Position numbers and translations under genes: made by a program. A stretch of 64,000 nucleotides of DNA from Symbiodinium natans (Eukaryota > Sar > Dinophyceae > Suessiales > Symbiodiniaceae): the NCBI GenBank assembly GCA_905221605.1, contig CAJNDS010002111.1, forward strand, positions 312,565 to 376,564, in the 5' to 3' direction. This document shows positions 1-11,600 of the stretch, piece after piece (position 1 is the stretch's first letter; each line of letters starts with the position of its first letter). Below the pieces are notes generated by a model. That model had not been told where the DNA came from and did not search any database. It saw nothing but the letters and a program-made list of their open reading frames with translations.

Positions 1-800
1 CCCAAACCCTAAACCCTAAACCCCAAACCCTAAACCCTAAACTCAACCCTAAACCCTAAACCCTTTCCTAAAGCCCAAAACCAAGAATTCGGGGGTCCTC
101 GAGGACAGCGACGGACTTGGTCAGCTCCAGGACCTGTTCTTCTCACCCAAACATAGGGACGTCCCTCCCTAAACCCTAAAACCCTAAACCCTAAACCCTA
201 AACCCCCACCAGAGACTACAGATTGCTTAAGAACCCCCCAAAAACAGAAATATCCTTCCTTAGAAGGGGCAATATAGGGATTTCCATTCTTATTCTTTGG
301 GGGCTTCTTAAGCAAATTAGTAGGAGAGCCTAAAGAGTATCATCCTATGATACCCCGATGTCGTCGTAGTATAGTATTACAACATGATGGCCAGCCCCTA
401 TATTAAGAGCATCATCGTAGCTCATATTCAGGTTTAGGGTTTAGGGCTTACATTATGCACAGAGTGGCTTGGGCTTCGGGTTTAGGGTCTATACTATACC
501 CTACACCCTAAACCCTAAACCCTAAACCCCAAACCCTAAACCCGAAACCCGAAACCCTAAACCCTAAACCCTAAACCCTAAGCGGAAGCATCCCTGCAGC
601 ACTCCCCGAGGCCAATCGCTCGTTGGGTTGGTCCCAGTTCGAGCCCTGGGGCTGCCTTCGCAAAGCCCTAAGCCGAATCCTAAGCCCGAAACCTTACCGG
701 GCTTTAGGGTTTAGGGTCTAGGGTCTAGGGTTTTTTAGGGTCTAGGGTTTAGGGTTTAGGGTTTAGGGTTTAGGGTTTAGAGTTTAGGGTTTAGGGCAAT
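1..800. repeat. Telomere-type repeats, scattered blocks
   Basis: CCCTAAA blocks at 1-65, 165-207 and 495-580, and TTTAGGG at 700-800, with unrelated DNA between. The orientation change and internal DNA argue against a true chromosome end. Confidence 0.85.
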
Positions 801-2141
801 CCTGGGGCTTCGGGGGACTGAAAGACTAAGAGGGCCCCTCTCGAATTTCTGGTCCCTTTTAGGGGTTCTGTTTAGCCGTACTATTTAGGGGACCCAAAAA
901 AAGAGACCAAGAGAACTGCCCGTATCTACCCCAGAGTGTTCATCCCATTGAGGTCCCAGTCCCAGCTCAGGGTGCTTTTCCACAAGCACGCGGGCGAAGG
1001 AAACCCTACACTCTGAAGCCCCAAGCCCGAAACTGACCTTACCCTCAACCCCTAAAGCCCTAAACCCTAAACCCTCTTACTCCCCCACCCCCCCCCCCCC
1101 CCCCGCAAAACCTCTAAAGAAGCGCAACTCCCCGGCCAAAATTTTAAGAGCCTGGCCTGGCTCGTTCTGGACCTGCAGAGTGTGGTTTACGAGTCAGCCC
1201 TGCCCCTTTCAACTCTGCTACCGGTAAGGAAGCCGTGTTGTTTTCGGGTCAGCCTTCAAGGGTCGTATCCTCCGGTCAGACGAAGGGGAGTCGAAGGGGG
1301 CATGCAGTTTCCATACTGGCTGCCAGTCATGAGTGCCAGGTTCTTCCCAGAATGTAAGATGGACCACCCCACGAACCTTCACTCAACATATGCAAACCTT
1401 GCCCGAGCTGTGAGAAGCCCTTCTCTCGAGAAGGCGCCAACGCGAGCAGCTACCGAGCGCACAAGGCCATAGCAGCAAGAAACCTAAGGAGGTCTGGTTA
1501 AGAACAAAAACTTTCTTATAAGGGTAATATAGGAGTTTTTATGTTGGGGTTCTTAAGGAAATGGGCTCTTGAACAGTTCTGAGGTTCAAGAAATTCTGGG
1601 TCTAGGGCGGGAATGGAAAAAGAGGGAAGGCAGGGTGCAACTCCAGAGTGTTGACACGGACCGCTCCGGACGCGTCTGCCTTCCAGAAGGGCCTGAGCCT
1701 CAAAGCAACTTGAAGCCAACAGCTAGCTTCGTGCCGTCGCCGCCAGTCTCTCCACGGCAGTTTGAATTGCAGGGGGGCAGAGACCCGGCTGATACTTTGG
1801 ATTGAGTATGTCGACCTTCAGAGCCTCTGCGCACACTGCATCATGCTGCGGTACAAAACTAAACCCTAAACCCTGAACCCTAAACCCTAAACCCTAAACC
1901 CCACAGGCAACTACAGCCTTCGAGGCCATTCTGTGCCACCACAAGATAGCAGTCACTAACATGCGGAAGCCATCCACTACCCAATGACTGGAATGATTGG
2001 TGGAGCGAAACAAGATCGTTAGCGGCATCTTCATTTCCGAATGCTGCGCGTCTGGGGCTGCAGGGCTCGGGGGAGGCGAGAAAAGCATAAGCCACACAGC
2101 CCGGAGACCCCCCCAGCCCGCCTCTCGTACTCGCGCAGCTC
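98..2141 (-). CDS. Possible exons downstream of the sulfotransferase
   Basis: Two weak islands: 2141-2115 (ELREYERRAG after an AG acceptor) and 132-98 (VLELTKSVAVLE after an AG acceptor, followed by a GA donor). Both resemble the coiled-coil islands upstream of the sulfotransferase. The sequence between is mostly telomere-type repeat, a poly-C run (1089-1104) and unassigned DNA. Frames in 840-1030 and 1880-2095 are open on either strand but not convincing. Confidence 0.25.
1569..1805 (+). other. Open frame with a perfect EF-hand-like loop
   Basis: On the plus strand, 1653-1688 encodes DTDRSGRVCLPE. It matches the 12-residue calcium-loop pattern (D-x-D-x-S-G-x-V-x-x-x-E) at every liganding position. 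The flanking residues do not form clear EF-hand helices and no second loop was found. Chance cannot be excluded; a plus-strand exon would break the otherwise minus-strand arrangement. Confidence 0.2.
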
Positions 2142-2293
2142 CTGGTCAGGTTTCCGCTACTTTCTTAAGATGGCTTTGAAGTCGGGACAGACAGTAAGCA
2201 TCTAAATCTTCAGAGGTGAAGGCCGCCATTTGAGTCACGCATCCTCGGCTCTAAGTGTGTCTGGACAGGACTGGGCCACTACAAAGCCTCCCA

Positions 2294-5200
2294 TCACATG
2301 GCTCGGCGCACGGACACGACGATCATCGAGATAAAACCGGCGAGGAAGAGGAAGAGGAAGGCGTTCGCCGCATAAGTGACCCTCAGGACCTTTCTGAAGC
2401 CCTCCTTAATCTCCTCCTTGTCGTTGACATTCCTTACTGCTGGTTAGGGAATGGGGGGAAGAAGTACCCTGTAGAATCCCTTGAAGGGTTTACATGGAGC
2501 CCTATATCGTCCCTTAAAGGGTATATATAGGGCCCCCGAATTCCCCCATTCCCTGCTGACCAACAGCTGAGGTTCGGGAATGGCTCGTCCGGCACGGGCA
2601 CGTTCAGGAACTTGCACCTGTACTCCCCTTGGAACCTTAACAAAAACAATATGTTTAATATCCTCTTGGGGTTTACATAAACAAAAATGAAAAATAATTC
2701 CCAAGGGGGATATAGGCACAAGGGCTCCCAGCCCTCCTTGACATCGAAGACCAGCCTCTTCTGATCTTGGAACCCCAGCAAAAACTCTACTTTCAGCTGC
2801 TTCTTAGGAATTAGAGTACCCAAAGATTAAAAAACTATTCCCAACAATTATTCCCAAAAAATACTATTTAAAAAGAAAAATCCCAAAGAAAAGTCCCAAA
2901 AATCCCCCCAGGCAGCAGCTTCTCGGGAGGCACGGTCTCCTTCACCTTCTCGACCCAGGCCTTGAAGGACTTGATGGAGCCCTCGCGGTCTGTTCCTTGG
3001 TAGCCCAGGCACCTACCATCATAGTCAGGGTCATATAAGGGGGCCTGAATAACTTTAGAATAGGTTTTTTTTTTCTTTGGGGTGGGGGGTTCTTATAGTA
3101 TGATAAGGGGTCATAGGGGGGGGGGGGGGGGCTGAATAATTTTAGAATAGGTTTTTTTGTCGGGGTGGGGGGTTATTATAGTATGATATAATAGGGGTAA
3201 TGTAGGGGGCCTGAATAATTTTAGAATATGTTTTTTAATTTGGGGGGGGGGGGGTTATTATAGTATGATATAAGAAGGGTAATATAGGGCCTGAGTAATT
3301 TCAGAAGAGGCTTTTGGGGGGGTTATTATAGTATAACTACAAAGGCACCTTCCGACCCCCTTACATTACCCTTTTGGGGTTGGGTACTTCATAAAAGGAC
3401 TTCATACAGGGACCTAGAACCCCCCCCCCCCCAAAAAAGGGGCAAAAGGGCACAACACTGGGCCACCAAGCGTCGCTTGACCCCAGGCAGCATCGTGGCC
3501 TTATGGAAGGCGCGGGCCTGGGCCTGGAAGTCCCGGCCCTCGGGGAAGATGCGCACAGACCAGTTCTGCTCAGGGCACTGCGGGGACCAGATCGTGTCGA
3601 TCACGCTGTCGTACCACTTCTCCGGGTCACGAACGTTCAGGAGCACCTTTTGGGACATCATCCACTGCGGAACCCTGAACCATTTCAGTCTTCAACCCCT
3701 CACAACAGTAACAAGCTTCGCCTGAGCATTTGGATCTTCAACCCTCAACCCTACGCACCTTCGCATTGGGGTAAGCCTCCATGAGCTCACGGTAGAGACC
3801 GCAGGATGGGTAGTCCACGGTGGCCTTGTAAAACTGCTCCCCATCCTGGGTCGTTGGGTGTTTAGGGTTTAGGTTTTAGGGCCTAGGGGTTAGGTTTAGG
3901 CTTTAGGGTTCAGGGTTTAGGGCTTAGGGTTCAGGTTTTAGGGTATAAGTAGGGTTTAGGGTTCAGGGTTGTTGCACTTGGGGTGTCCAAGGCTTCTGGA
4001 GGCATTGGCTGAGACCTCAAGCCCGCCCAGGCCAGGATCCTGCTATCAACCGTCTCCCTCTCGCTATATTCTTCAGGCGTCACGCATGCATCTTGGCGAA
4101 GAGTCCCACCATGCGGGCCCGATTGACGTGCGCGACTCTCGGGCTTGGAGGCTTCGGGAATTAAGACAGCCATCCAGTAACTCTGAAATCCCCAAAGCAA
4201 GAGGCGCCAACCCATCACTTCGCAGAGTCCCGAAACTTTGACCCTCGGCCCCGTCAACCCTACCAGCCACACACGCGCCTAGCGTCAGGGTGCGTAAAGA
4301 TTGCATCCCAATCGGGTTTCCCGGCATAGGCGTCCAGCCACCTCTTGTAGTCCTCACCGGAAACAAGGGCAGGAGGGCTATGGAATTGAGGGCTGTCTAG
4401 ATTCAACGAGCCAGTTTCGGGCTTGCGAACGCTTGAGCGTGTGCAGCCGGTTCGAGGATGTTGTTCGTACTCTTCTTTTTTGTGGGGGAGGGGGGGGTAG
4501 GAGAGACTCTTTTTTCTCTGCATTTCAATGAACTCATTGAACCAACTCTATTTTGTTTACACAGCAAGAGGAAAACTTCTATCACTTTTTTCATCAGAAA
4601 AACACTTTTTGCTCTTTGCTCATCTACCTCTACGTCCTCTGAACCTGTACTTATTCTTATGAGGATAACCTCTTGCCGTTCCTTTTTACAACTGTCAGCA
4701 CCAGCGCTTGAGACAACAGTCTGGCTTGTGGAGCGGAAAGGGCATGCTAAGCCAGAAGCACGCCTTGTTTGGGTTGACTTTGGTTGGCACGATGAGAACG
4801 TTCTGTGTCTTGACACATTCGGCTTGGCTTTGGCTTCGGATTGGATGTGTTATAGCTGGGGGGGGAGTGATGCTACTTTTTTTTTGGGGGGGGTGGGGGG
4901 GAAGGGAGGAAGGGGGGGAGGGAGAGGGGACGTGGGGAGGGGGAGGGGGAAGGGGAGGGAGGAGGGAGAGGGAGGGGGAGGGAGCAAGCATTTTCGTCTT
5001 GGCCAAGGCCAAGGGCTGTAATGGTCAAAGAGGGGGATATGAGTAGTTCGCTAAGCTGGGTTCTCGTTTTGGGGTCCCTCCAGTATGTTTAAGAAAAAAC
5101 CTTTTCTTGGTTGACATGATGCCAACGTTCACAGTCGTTGAAGTTAAAATGTGGCTTGGAATTGTTGTAAGGGGGGGGAGGGGGCTGGGGGTGGCAGTGG

Positions 5201-6270
5201 GAGGGGATGCGACCCCGAACCCTCTGCACCAGTGTCAGTACTTCACCTTGCCACATGCTGTAATGAAAAAAATCTGCCGGGCCGACTGACTGACTGAATG
5301 CCTTCGCGACTCAAGCTCCTAACTGGAAACCAACAAAAAACATAAAAAGACTGTGAGGACAAACGAAAACCCGAAAAATGGAGCCCCACGCCCTTTGCAG
5401 AGGAGCAGGCTCATGGCTTCATTGGGTTGTGGCGTTCTTGCCTTGGGCTGGCAGCTGACGTGAAGCCACGACACGCCGAAGACAAGCATGCGCAAGTGCG
5501 CAAAGGACCATTGAAAGGCACAGTCAATGCAAAACAGCGACTCCCTGTATGAGAGGCGTGTTTCTCAAAGAGGGGTCCTTCTTCTTGTTGTTCTCGAACA
5601 TGTGGTAGCATGGGCCGTCCAGCAGCTTCTCAAGCGCGAGCTTCGTCGAGTTGGTTCCCGTCCTCCATCAAGAAACCGAAGCCCGAGATTCTCAATACGG
5701 AAGTCCCCCACAAGACTCCAATGTCACGGTTGTGAAGCAGATATTTCAGAGGGGCGGAACTGATTCTGAAGAAAGATAGGTTCATCTTGCAGCTTTGCAA
5801 GAGAGGGTTTGGGTTCCGGGGCTTACATGTGGCATGAGCGGTATTGGGTTTGCGCCTCCTAAACCCTGAACCCTGAACCCTGAACCCTAAACCCTGAACC
5901 CTAAACCCTAAACCCTAAACCCTACACCCTAAACCCTAAACCCTAAACCCTAAGCCCTAAGCCCTAAACCCTAAACCCTAAACCCTAAACCCTAAACCCT
6001 AAACCCTAAACCCTAAACCCTAAACCCTAAACCCTAAACCCTAAACCCTAAACCCTAAACCCTAAACCATAAACCCTAAACCCTAAACCCTAAACCCTAA
6101 ACCCTAAACCCTAAACCCTAAACCCTAAACCCTAAACCCTAAACCCTAAACCCTAAACCCTAAACCCTAAACCCAACCCTGAACCCCAAACCCTTCTTGG
6201 TTCGCCCGCGGCTCCTTCCCCAGCCAGCGCCAATGACCAGCAGCTCCGGCCGCGCCACCTTCTTCGCCAT
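2294..6270 (-). CDS. Sulfotransferase-family protein (Sulfotransfer_4-like), C-terminal membrane anchor, 9 exons
   Basis: Predicted transferase of sulfuryl groups from PAPS. Exons, read downwards: 6270-6215, 5662-5578, 4352-4284, 3845-3759, 3646-3472, 2995-2917, 2755-2720, 2617-2568, 2436-2294. They sum to 780 nt (259 residues plus stop), and phase is kept through every junction. Visible motifs: an N-terminal PAPS-loop-like GAGWGRTGTNSTK assembled across exons 1-2, then GPCYHM; DWDAIF; TVDYPSCGLYREL; NVRDPEKWYDS; VKETVPPEKLL; KEGWEPLC and FLNVPVPDEPFP. This order is that of the sulfotransferase family formerly annotated as NAD-dependent epimerase-like. The last exon adds a hydrophobic stretch (FLFLFLAGFISMIVVSV) and a short basic tail, so membrane attachment is likely. 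Donors are GA, GA, GC, GT, GC, GC, GT and GC. Start: the ATG at 6270 opens the first conserved strand. The exon 8-9 junction is the least certain. Substrate is unknown. Confidence 0.9.
2996..3471 (-). mobile_element. Introner, family CTTGGTAGCCCAG: sulfotransferase intron 5
   Basis: The intron begins GCTTGGTGGCCCAGTG and ends CCTGGGCTACCAAG, so its two ends are inverted copies and coincide with the GC donor and AG acceptor required by the reading frame. Inside are about four tandem copies of a G-rich unit (GCCTGAATAATTTTAGAATA, then a G-run, then TTATTATAGTATGATA). Confidence 0.7.
5855..6192. repeat. CCCTAAA array in sulfotransferase intron 1
   Basis: Near-perfect heptamer array of about 340 bp. 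On the sense strand it reads TTTAGGG and begins 23 nt after the end of exon 1. Confidence 0.95.
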
Positions 6271-6961
6271 GGCAGCAAGATCTCCTTCCTACCCCTAAAC
6301 CCTAGACCCTAGACCCTAAAGCCTAAACCCTGAACCCTGAGAATGACCCGTAGCAGATGAGGATGTCAGCAATCTTGGGGCTTCCAAGTAGACTATGTGG
6401 TGGCACCACCTCAGGCGTCCCAAAGCCGAGAGCCTAAAGCGCGGAAGACCGAAAAAGAGGGCTCAGAGCAGTTCTGACGTCACCGACGGAACATGTCAAT
6501 TGCTTGCAGGCACTGCAACTACATCAATCGATACCCGCAAATAGTGAGGGCCAATGTTGAGCACACATCCTTAGAAGCGCTGCTGACACGGAAGCATGCT
6601 CAGTGTTGCATGTTCTTATGTTCCTGTCACGTGTGGTGGCATTCCTGCATCGGGCAGATGCGTCTGTGTGTGTGTGTGCCCGCGCAGGCTGTTCTTCTGA
6701 ACTTTCTGCCCGAAATGTCAGGCTTTCCCACCTCTTCAGCCCAGTTGGTGAGCTTCTTTCACAAGCCTAAAAACCTTCACACTCATCGGACCTAGAATTT
6801 GAGGGAGGGTTTAAGCGGCTAGGGTCTAGAGTCAGCTGGTTCAGATCTCCTTGTATGCTCTAAACCCTCCGACCCTATAAACGGCGCAAACCCTAAAAAC
6901 CCTAAGAAAACCCTGACGAACCCCCAAAAAAACCGTTAAGAAACAAAAAAACAATCATACC

Positions 6962-8647
6962 AGGCGCCTTCGTCTCCTGTCGGAGCTTCTCCAGCTCGGC
7001 ATTGCGCTCCTCGCAGCCGGGGCGGGGATGTCGAGGGGAGCTCTTTTGCGGGTTCCTAAACAGCACTGCTTCTTGAAGGCGTTGTGCTTTAGGGCATTTA
7101 AGGGCAGGGTTTCCTACTGGTTCATAGAGGCTTTTTACTTTAGAGGTGCTAAGTGCTGGCTTCCATTTCAGGCTTTCAGGCTTAGGGCTTTAGGCCCACT
7201 GAGGATGTGAGCCTTGAAGCACATATTCAAATTCTACCCTGTAGGCCGAGCTTGTGCCCTTCGCTACACTCGGGCTGCAAGTCAGAAGGTCCTAACAACA
7301 TGCCGCGAAGAGGGAGAACACCTAGGGCCATTATTCACTCACCCATACCAGATCACATCGTCATGGGTAGACCTCGAAAAGGGTGCCCACACTCTAGAAG
7401 TAAGCCCATCAACCCCATGACGTTGGTGAGAAGTTGCATCTCTCGCACAAAACATATAGAAACACGACAAGGCCTTGGAACCTTGACCCATAAACTCCCA
7501 GAGCCCCCGGAACTGCAAGACCCTCTGGAGGCATGCGCAAAGTCTCCTGCAACACCCGCAGCAGCTCTACGCGGACCTTCCCCGGCCGCCGCCCACACAC
7601 CCTAAAGCCTAAACCCTAAACCCTAACTCCTAAACCATCGAGAGCTACAAGGTTTCGGTTCTGGGCGTGTTTGAGCCCGCACGGTTAAGTCGCCAGGGCC
7701 CGGAAACCAAAAGCAGGAAAGCAACTCGCAGCCTGTTCGGTGCTAGGAACAAGGCCACGCCTCGAGCGCAACGGTCCATTCATGAAGCGTTTGCGGCCTA
7801 CACCTGAAAAGCCCTAAACCTTAAACCCACTGTCACATCCTAACTTTCCCTCAACCCGAAATCCTCGTGGCTGAGAGCGGTTGTCTTCCGGAGTGCTGAT
7901 GTTCACGATTGTGGATGGATTGGCTCTGCCCACTCCTTACTTTGAGATTGCTGCAGATTGGTTTTCGCACGCTGGCTCCCTGACGAGTGCTGCACTTGGC
8001 TTATTTTGTGGTTGGACAACTCACTCTCAGCCCACCCTACTTTACACCAAGTCGCACCATCGCCAGTATGAACCTCAAGCCTGGAGCCTGAACCTTTAGA
8101 TTTGAAACCGCAACACCGGAATCTCAACCCCAAACATCCCTCAACCCTAAACGCGAAACCCGAACCCTCCCCAACGCCTGCAACCTAGACACCCCATTCC
8201 TTCATACGGATGCCGCCTTCTCGGCCTTCTCCAGCTGAAACTTGGCCTACAACATGAAACACCGTTCTAGAGTTGGAAGTTTAGGGTTTCCAACCCGCCC
8301 ACTTTTGGTCAGATAGGCTCCAACACCCAACACACTTCACATGGGCCTAAACCCAAAACCCAAGCATTTCCAGGCAAAGCCGCAGGAAACGAGGTGCCCT
8401 GGAAACCTTGTTTTTCTGCCCATGGCAATCGCAATTTTACTGGTGGATTCAGCCCAGGCATTCCCCAACACCCCTGAATACTCCACTTATTATAGGAACA
8501 CCAAAAAAGCCCCTATTTTGGGAGGACCCCGGCGCCTTTTGATAACCGATACCCAAACAACGCGCGCGCACACACGCACACACACGCACACGCACACATG
8601 CGCGCGCGCGCGCGCGCACACGCGCGCACACACACACACACACAGAG

Positions 8648-8679
<32 letters not shown>

Positions 8680-11600
8680 ACACACACACACACACTCTCT
8701 CTCTCTCTCTCTCTCACTCTCTCTCTCTCTCTCTCTCTAAAAATGAACGCATACATACGTATACACATACACATACACCTACCCATACACATATACAGAC
8801 ACATACACATATACATACACATACGCATACGCATACACATACACACACACACATATATATAATATAATATAATATAACATAATATAATATAATATAACAT
8901 AACATAACATAACATAACATAACATAACATAACATAACATAACATAACATAACATAACATAATATAATATAATATTATATAATATATTGTAATATGTATA
9001 TATTTATATTCACATATAGATGTATTCTATTTTCTTCGACCATCCTTACAGCGAACCGACCCCACCCTGCCCTTCTCGGACTCTCTGCGGGGTCTTCTCT
9101 GGGGGTGGGGGCACTCCAGAGATGCTGGGCGGGACTCTCTGCGGGTTTAGGGTTTAGGGTTTAGGGTTTAGGGTTTAGGGTTTAAGGTTTAGGGTTTAGG
9201 GTTTAGGGTTTAAGGTTTAGGGTTTAGGGTGTAGGGTTTAGGGTTTAGGGTTTAGGGTTTAGTGTTAAGGCTTTGGGTTTTGGGTTTAAGGTTTAGGGTT
9301 TTGGGTTTCGGGTTTAAGGTTTAGGTTTTAGGTTTAGGGTTTAGGGTTTAGGGTTTAGGGTTTAGGGTTTAGGGTTTAGGGTTTAGGGTTTAGGGTTTAG
9401 GGTTAGGTTGATGGGGCACTCCAGGGACCAGGCGAGACTGGTGGACTTAAACTCAAACAACCCCACACCGGAGTATGATGAGATGCAAAACACATGCCCC
9501 AAAAGCTAAACAGCTCGAAAACCCAAACATCAAAACACTAGACATGACAGCTTCTTGCATGGTCATGGGCAGTTTCCTGCGCTTGCCTTGAGGTCTTGCG
9601 TTGCGGGGCCTTTGGTTTTGCCTGCGCTTGTGTGGCTTGGCACTGCCGGCCTCCTCGCACTCCTCATCCCGCGCTGTCAGCTTTGCGGTGAGTGCCTTGG
9701 AGAATCTGCGGCCGCATTGGGGCTCGCAAGCTTTGCAGGACGCTCGGAACATCGGAAGTGCGCACATCACCCGCCATGTCGGCCCTCTTTCACTGCGCAA
9801 ACCCTAAACCCTAAACCCTAAACCCTAAACCCTAAACCCTAAACCCTAAACCCTAAACCCTAAACCCTAAACTAAACCATAAACCCTAAATCCTAAACAT
9901 CCCCCCGCACAGGGCGCACCAGGAACTTCACGTCGTCGATCTTCGCTTGCTCTACTCGATCCCTCGGTCAAGTCAACTCTTCCCACCAAGGGCTGTTCTA
10001 GTAGTATAGACCCTACTAGGGATTCTAGTAGTATAGACCCTAAGAGGGATTCTAGTAGTCCATACCCGAATAGGGATTATAGTAGTATAAGGTTCCTACA
10101 CCCTACTCGGGGCACTCCATGGGGGCTCTTCATGCGTTTGGTATTGTGAGGATTGGGGCTTGGGATGCCTAGGAGTCAGCGCAGCGGACTCCGGATTGGT
10201 AGACGTTATGCATGGAGGAGTTCTGCATGATTGCATGCAGTCAAAAAAGACCTAAAGCCTCCAAGCGCTTAGCCGGCTTAGCCCCGCCACTCACACCCTG
10301 AACTCGCGAAACTCAACACATCAACCTAAGCCCAGAAGCGCTAAGCCCTGACAAAGCCTAGCAGTAGCGTCTCGCCTGAGCTCCCTTGTCTTTGCAAGCT
10401 CTTGCTTGAGAAGCTCTTCCTCTGGCCCGGCAAGGATACTATACTTTACATATGTGTCATATCACAGAATAACACACGTAGAGTACATATATATATATAT
10501 ATATACGTACACATCTAACTCTGGGTCGGGCTCACTAGCTTCCCATGTGCAGGGCTATCACGACACGACAGGAACGACAGCAGACATACTAGCACTCTCG
10601 CAGTGTGGGTGCACAGCAGCGATGCTAACAGTTGTACTGAAGAACAGCTTTCAGAGTCCGGTTGACATACCTGAAATCTCCATTTTCTCCTTGCCAATAA
10701 GCCCATGACCAGGTGCCATGGTACCAATGATGGAGAATACGTTGCGAAACAACCCAAAATAACCCAAACGATTGATTGCACAAAAATTATAGCTACTTTG
10801 TCCCACAGCTGCTCCGGGACCTCGCGGGCTTTCGCCACGCTCAGCTGCTCGCTGACACCTTACCCGGGCGATAGTGGCGAACCCTGCAACCGCAACACGA
10901 AGCCCTTTTTGGTCCCTCTAGCAGCCCAGGGCAAGCACAGACGATGCGCTGAGTCGCACCCGTCAAAAAGCACAACGCACGTGGGCAGTGTGATGATGCC
11001 CCAAACATAATGGGCGGAAGCAAATGCAAAGCATGAAGCAGCTATGAGAGGGAGAATGGAGCGGCTTCGTTAGTGATGCGGCTTGGACTACTGCTTGCGC
11101 CGAACCACCCGGCCCCAATGGGCCTTGAACATGGCACTGCAGGTTTGAGTTTGAGTGTTGAGCATGCCATGATCGCGGGAACTGGAGTTGCAAATGCTGG
11201 GCTTCTATGCCTGTGTTCCAGGTCGTCAGAAGAGGCGCAGTGTTTACGTGCCCGCAGTAATTCACCACGACCTTACAATTTCGGACGAGGGAGTTGCAAC
11301 GAGCGCGCATGCTTGAACCGCGAATGCAACACCAGGGAAGCAGCGAGCTTGCTACAATCCTCTGCCCAACAACGACAGTGGTAGATCGGCTGCGGAAAAA
11401 TTCGGAATGCTGGAGCTTGTACCTGCTGATGATCATTCTGAACATCCTAAACCAAACTGTGCTTGTGTTTACTCCTTGTTGTTGGGAGTACCACATGGAT
11501 GCTGGCCTGTACAACATGGTATTGCAGGACAATTCTGCTGGATAGCAGCCACCACACGTCCGCAATGCAACATGTTACGCGATATACTCACACACCAGAT

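Noticed and set aside
1-70. A chromosome end (CCCTAAA at the very first base)
   Set aside because: The same repeat occurs throughout in both orientations with unrelated DNA and genes between, so it is not evidence of a terminus.
975-1008. EF-hand-like text (DWDLNGMN) on the minus strand
   Set aside because: Only half of the loop pattern fits, and another frame of the same stretch is equally open.
4458-5046. Two long plus-strand frames ending in Gly-rich text
   Set aside because: The C-terminal halves are a polypurine G-rich tract (about 4860-4985) and the rest lies in intron 2 of the sulfotransferase gene.
8341-8960. Long frames of His/Thr, Cys/Val and Leu/Tyr on both strands
   Set aside because: They are translations of CA, CT, CATA and ATAAC microsatellites. 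The same applies at 11842-12298, 19094-19340, 21703-22082 and 60075-60600.
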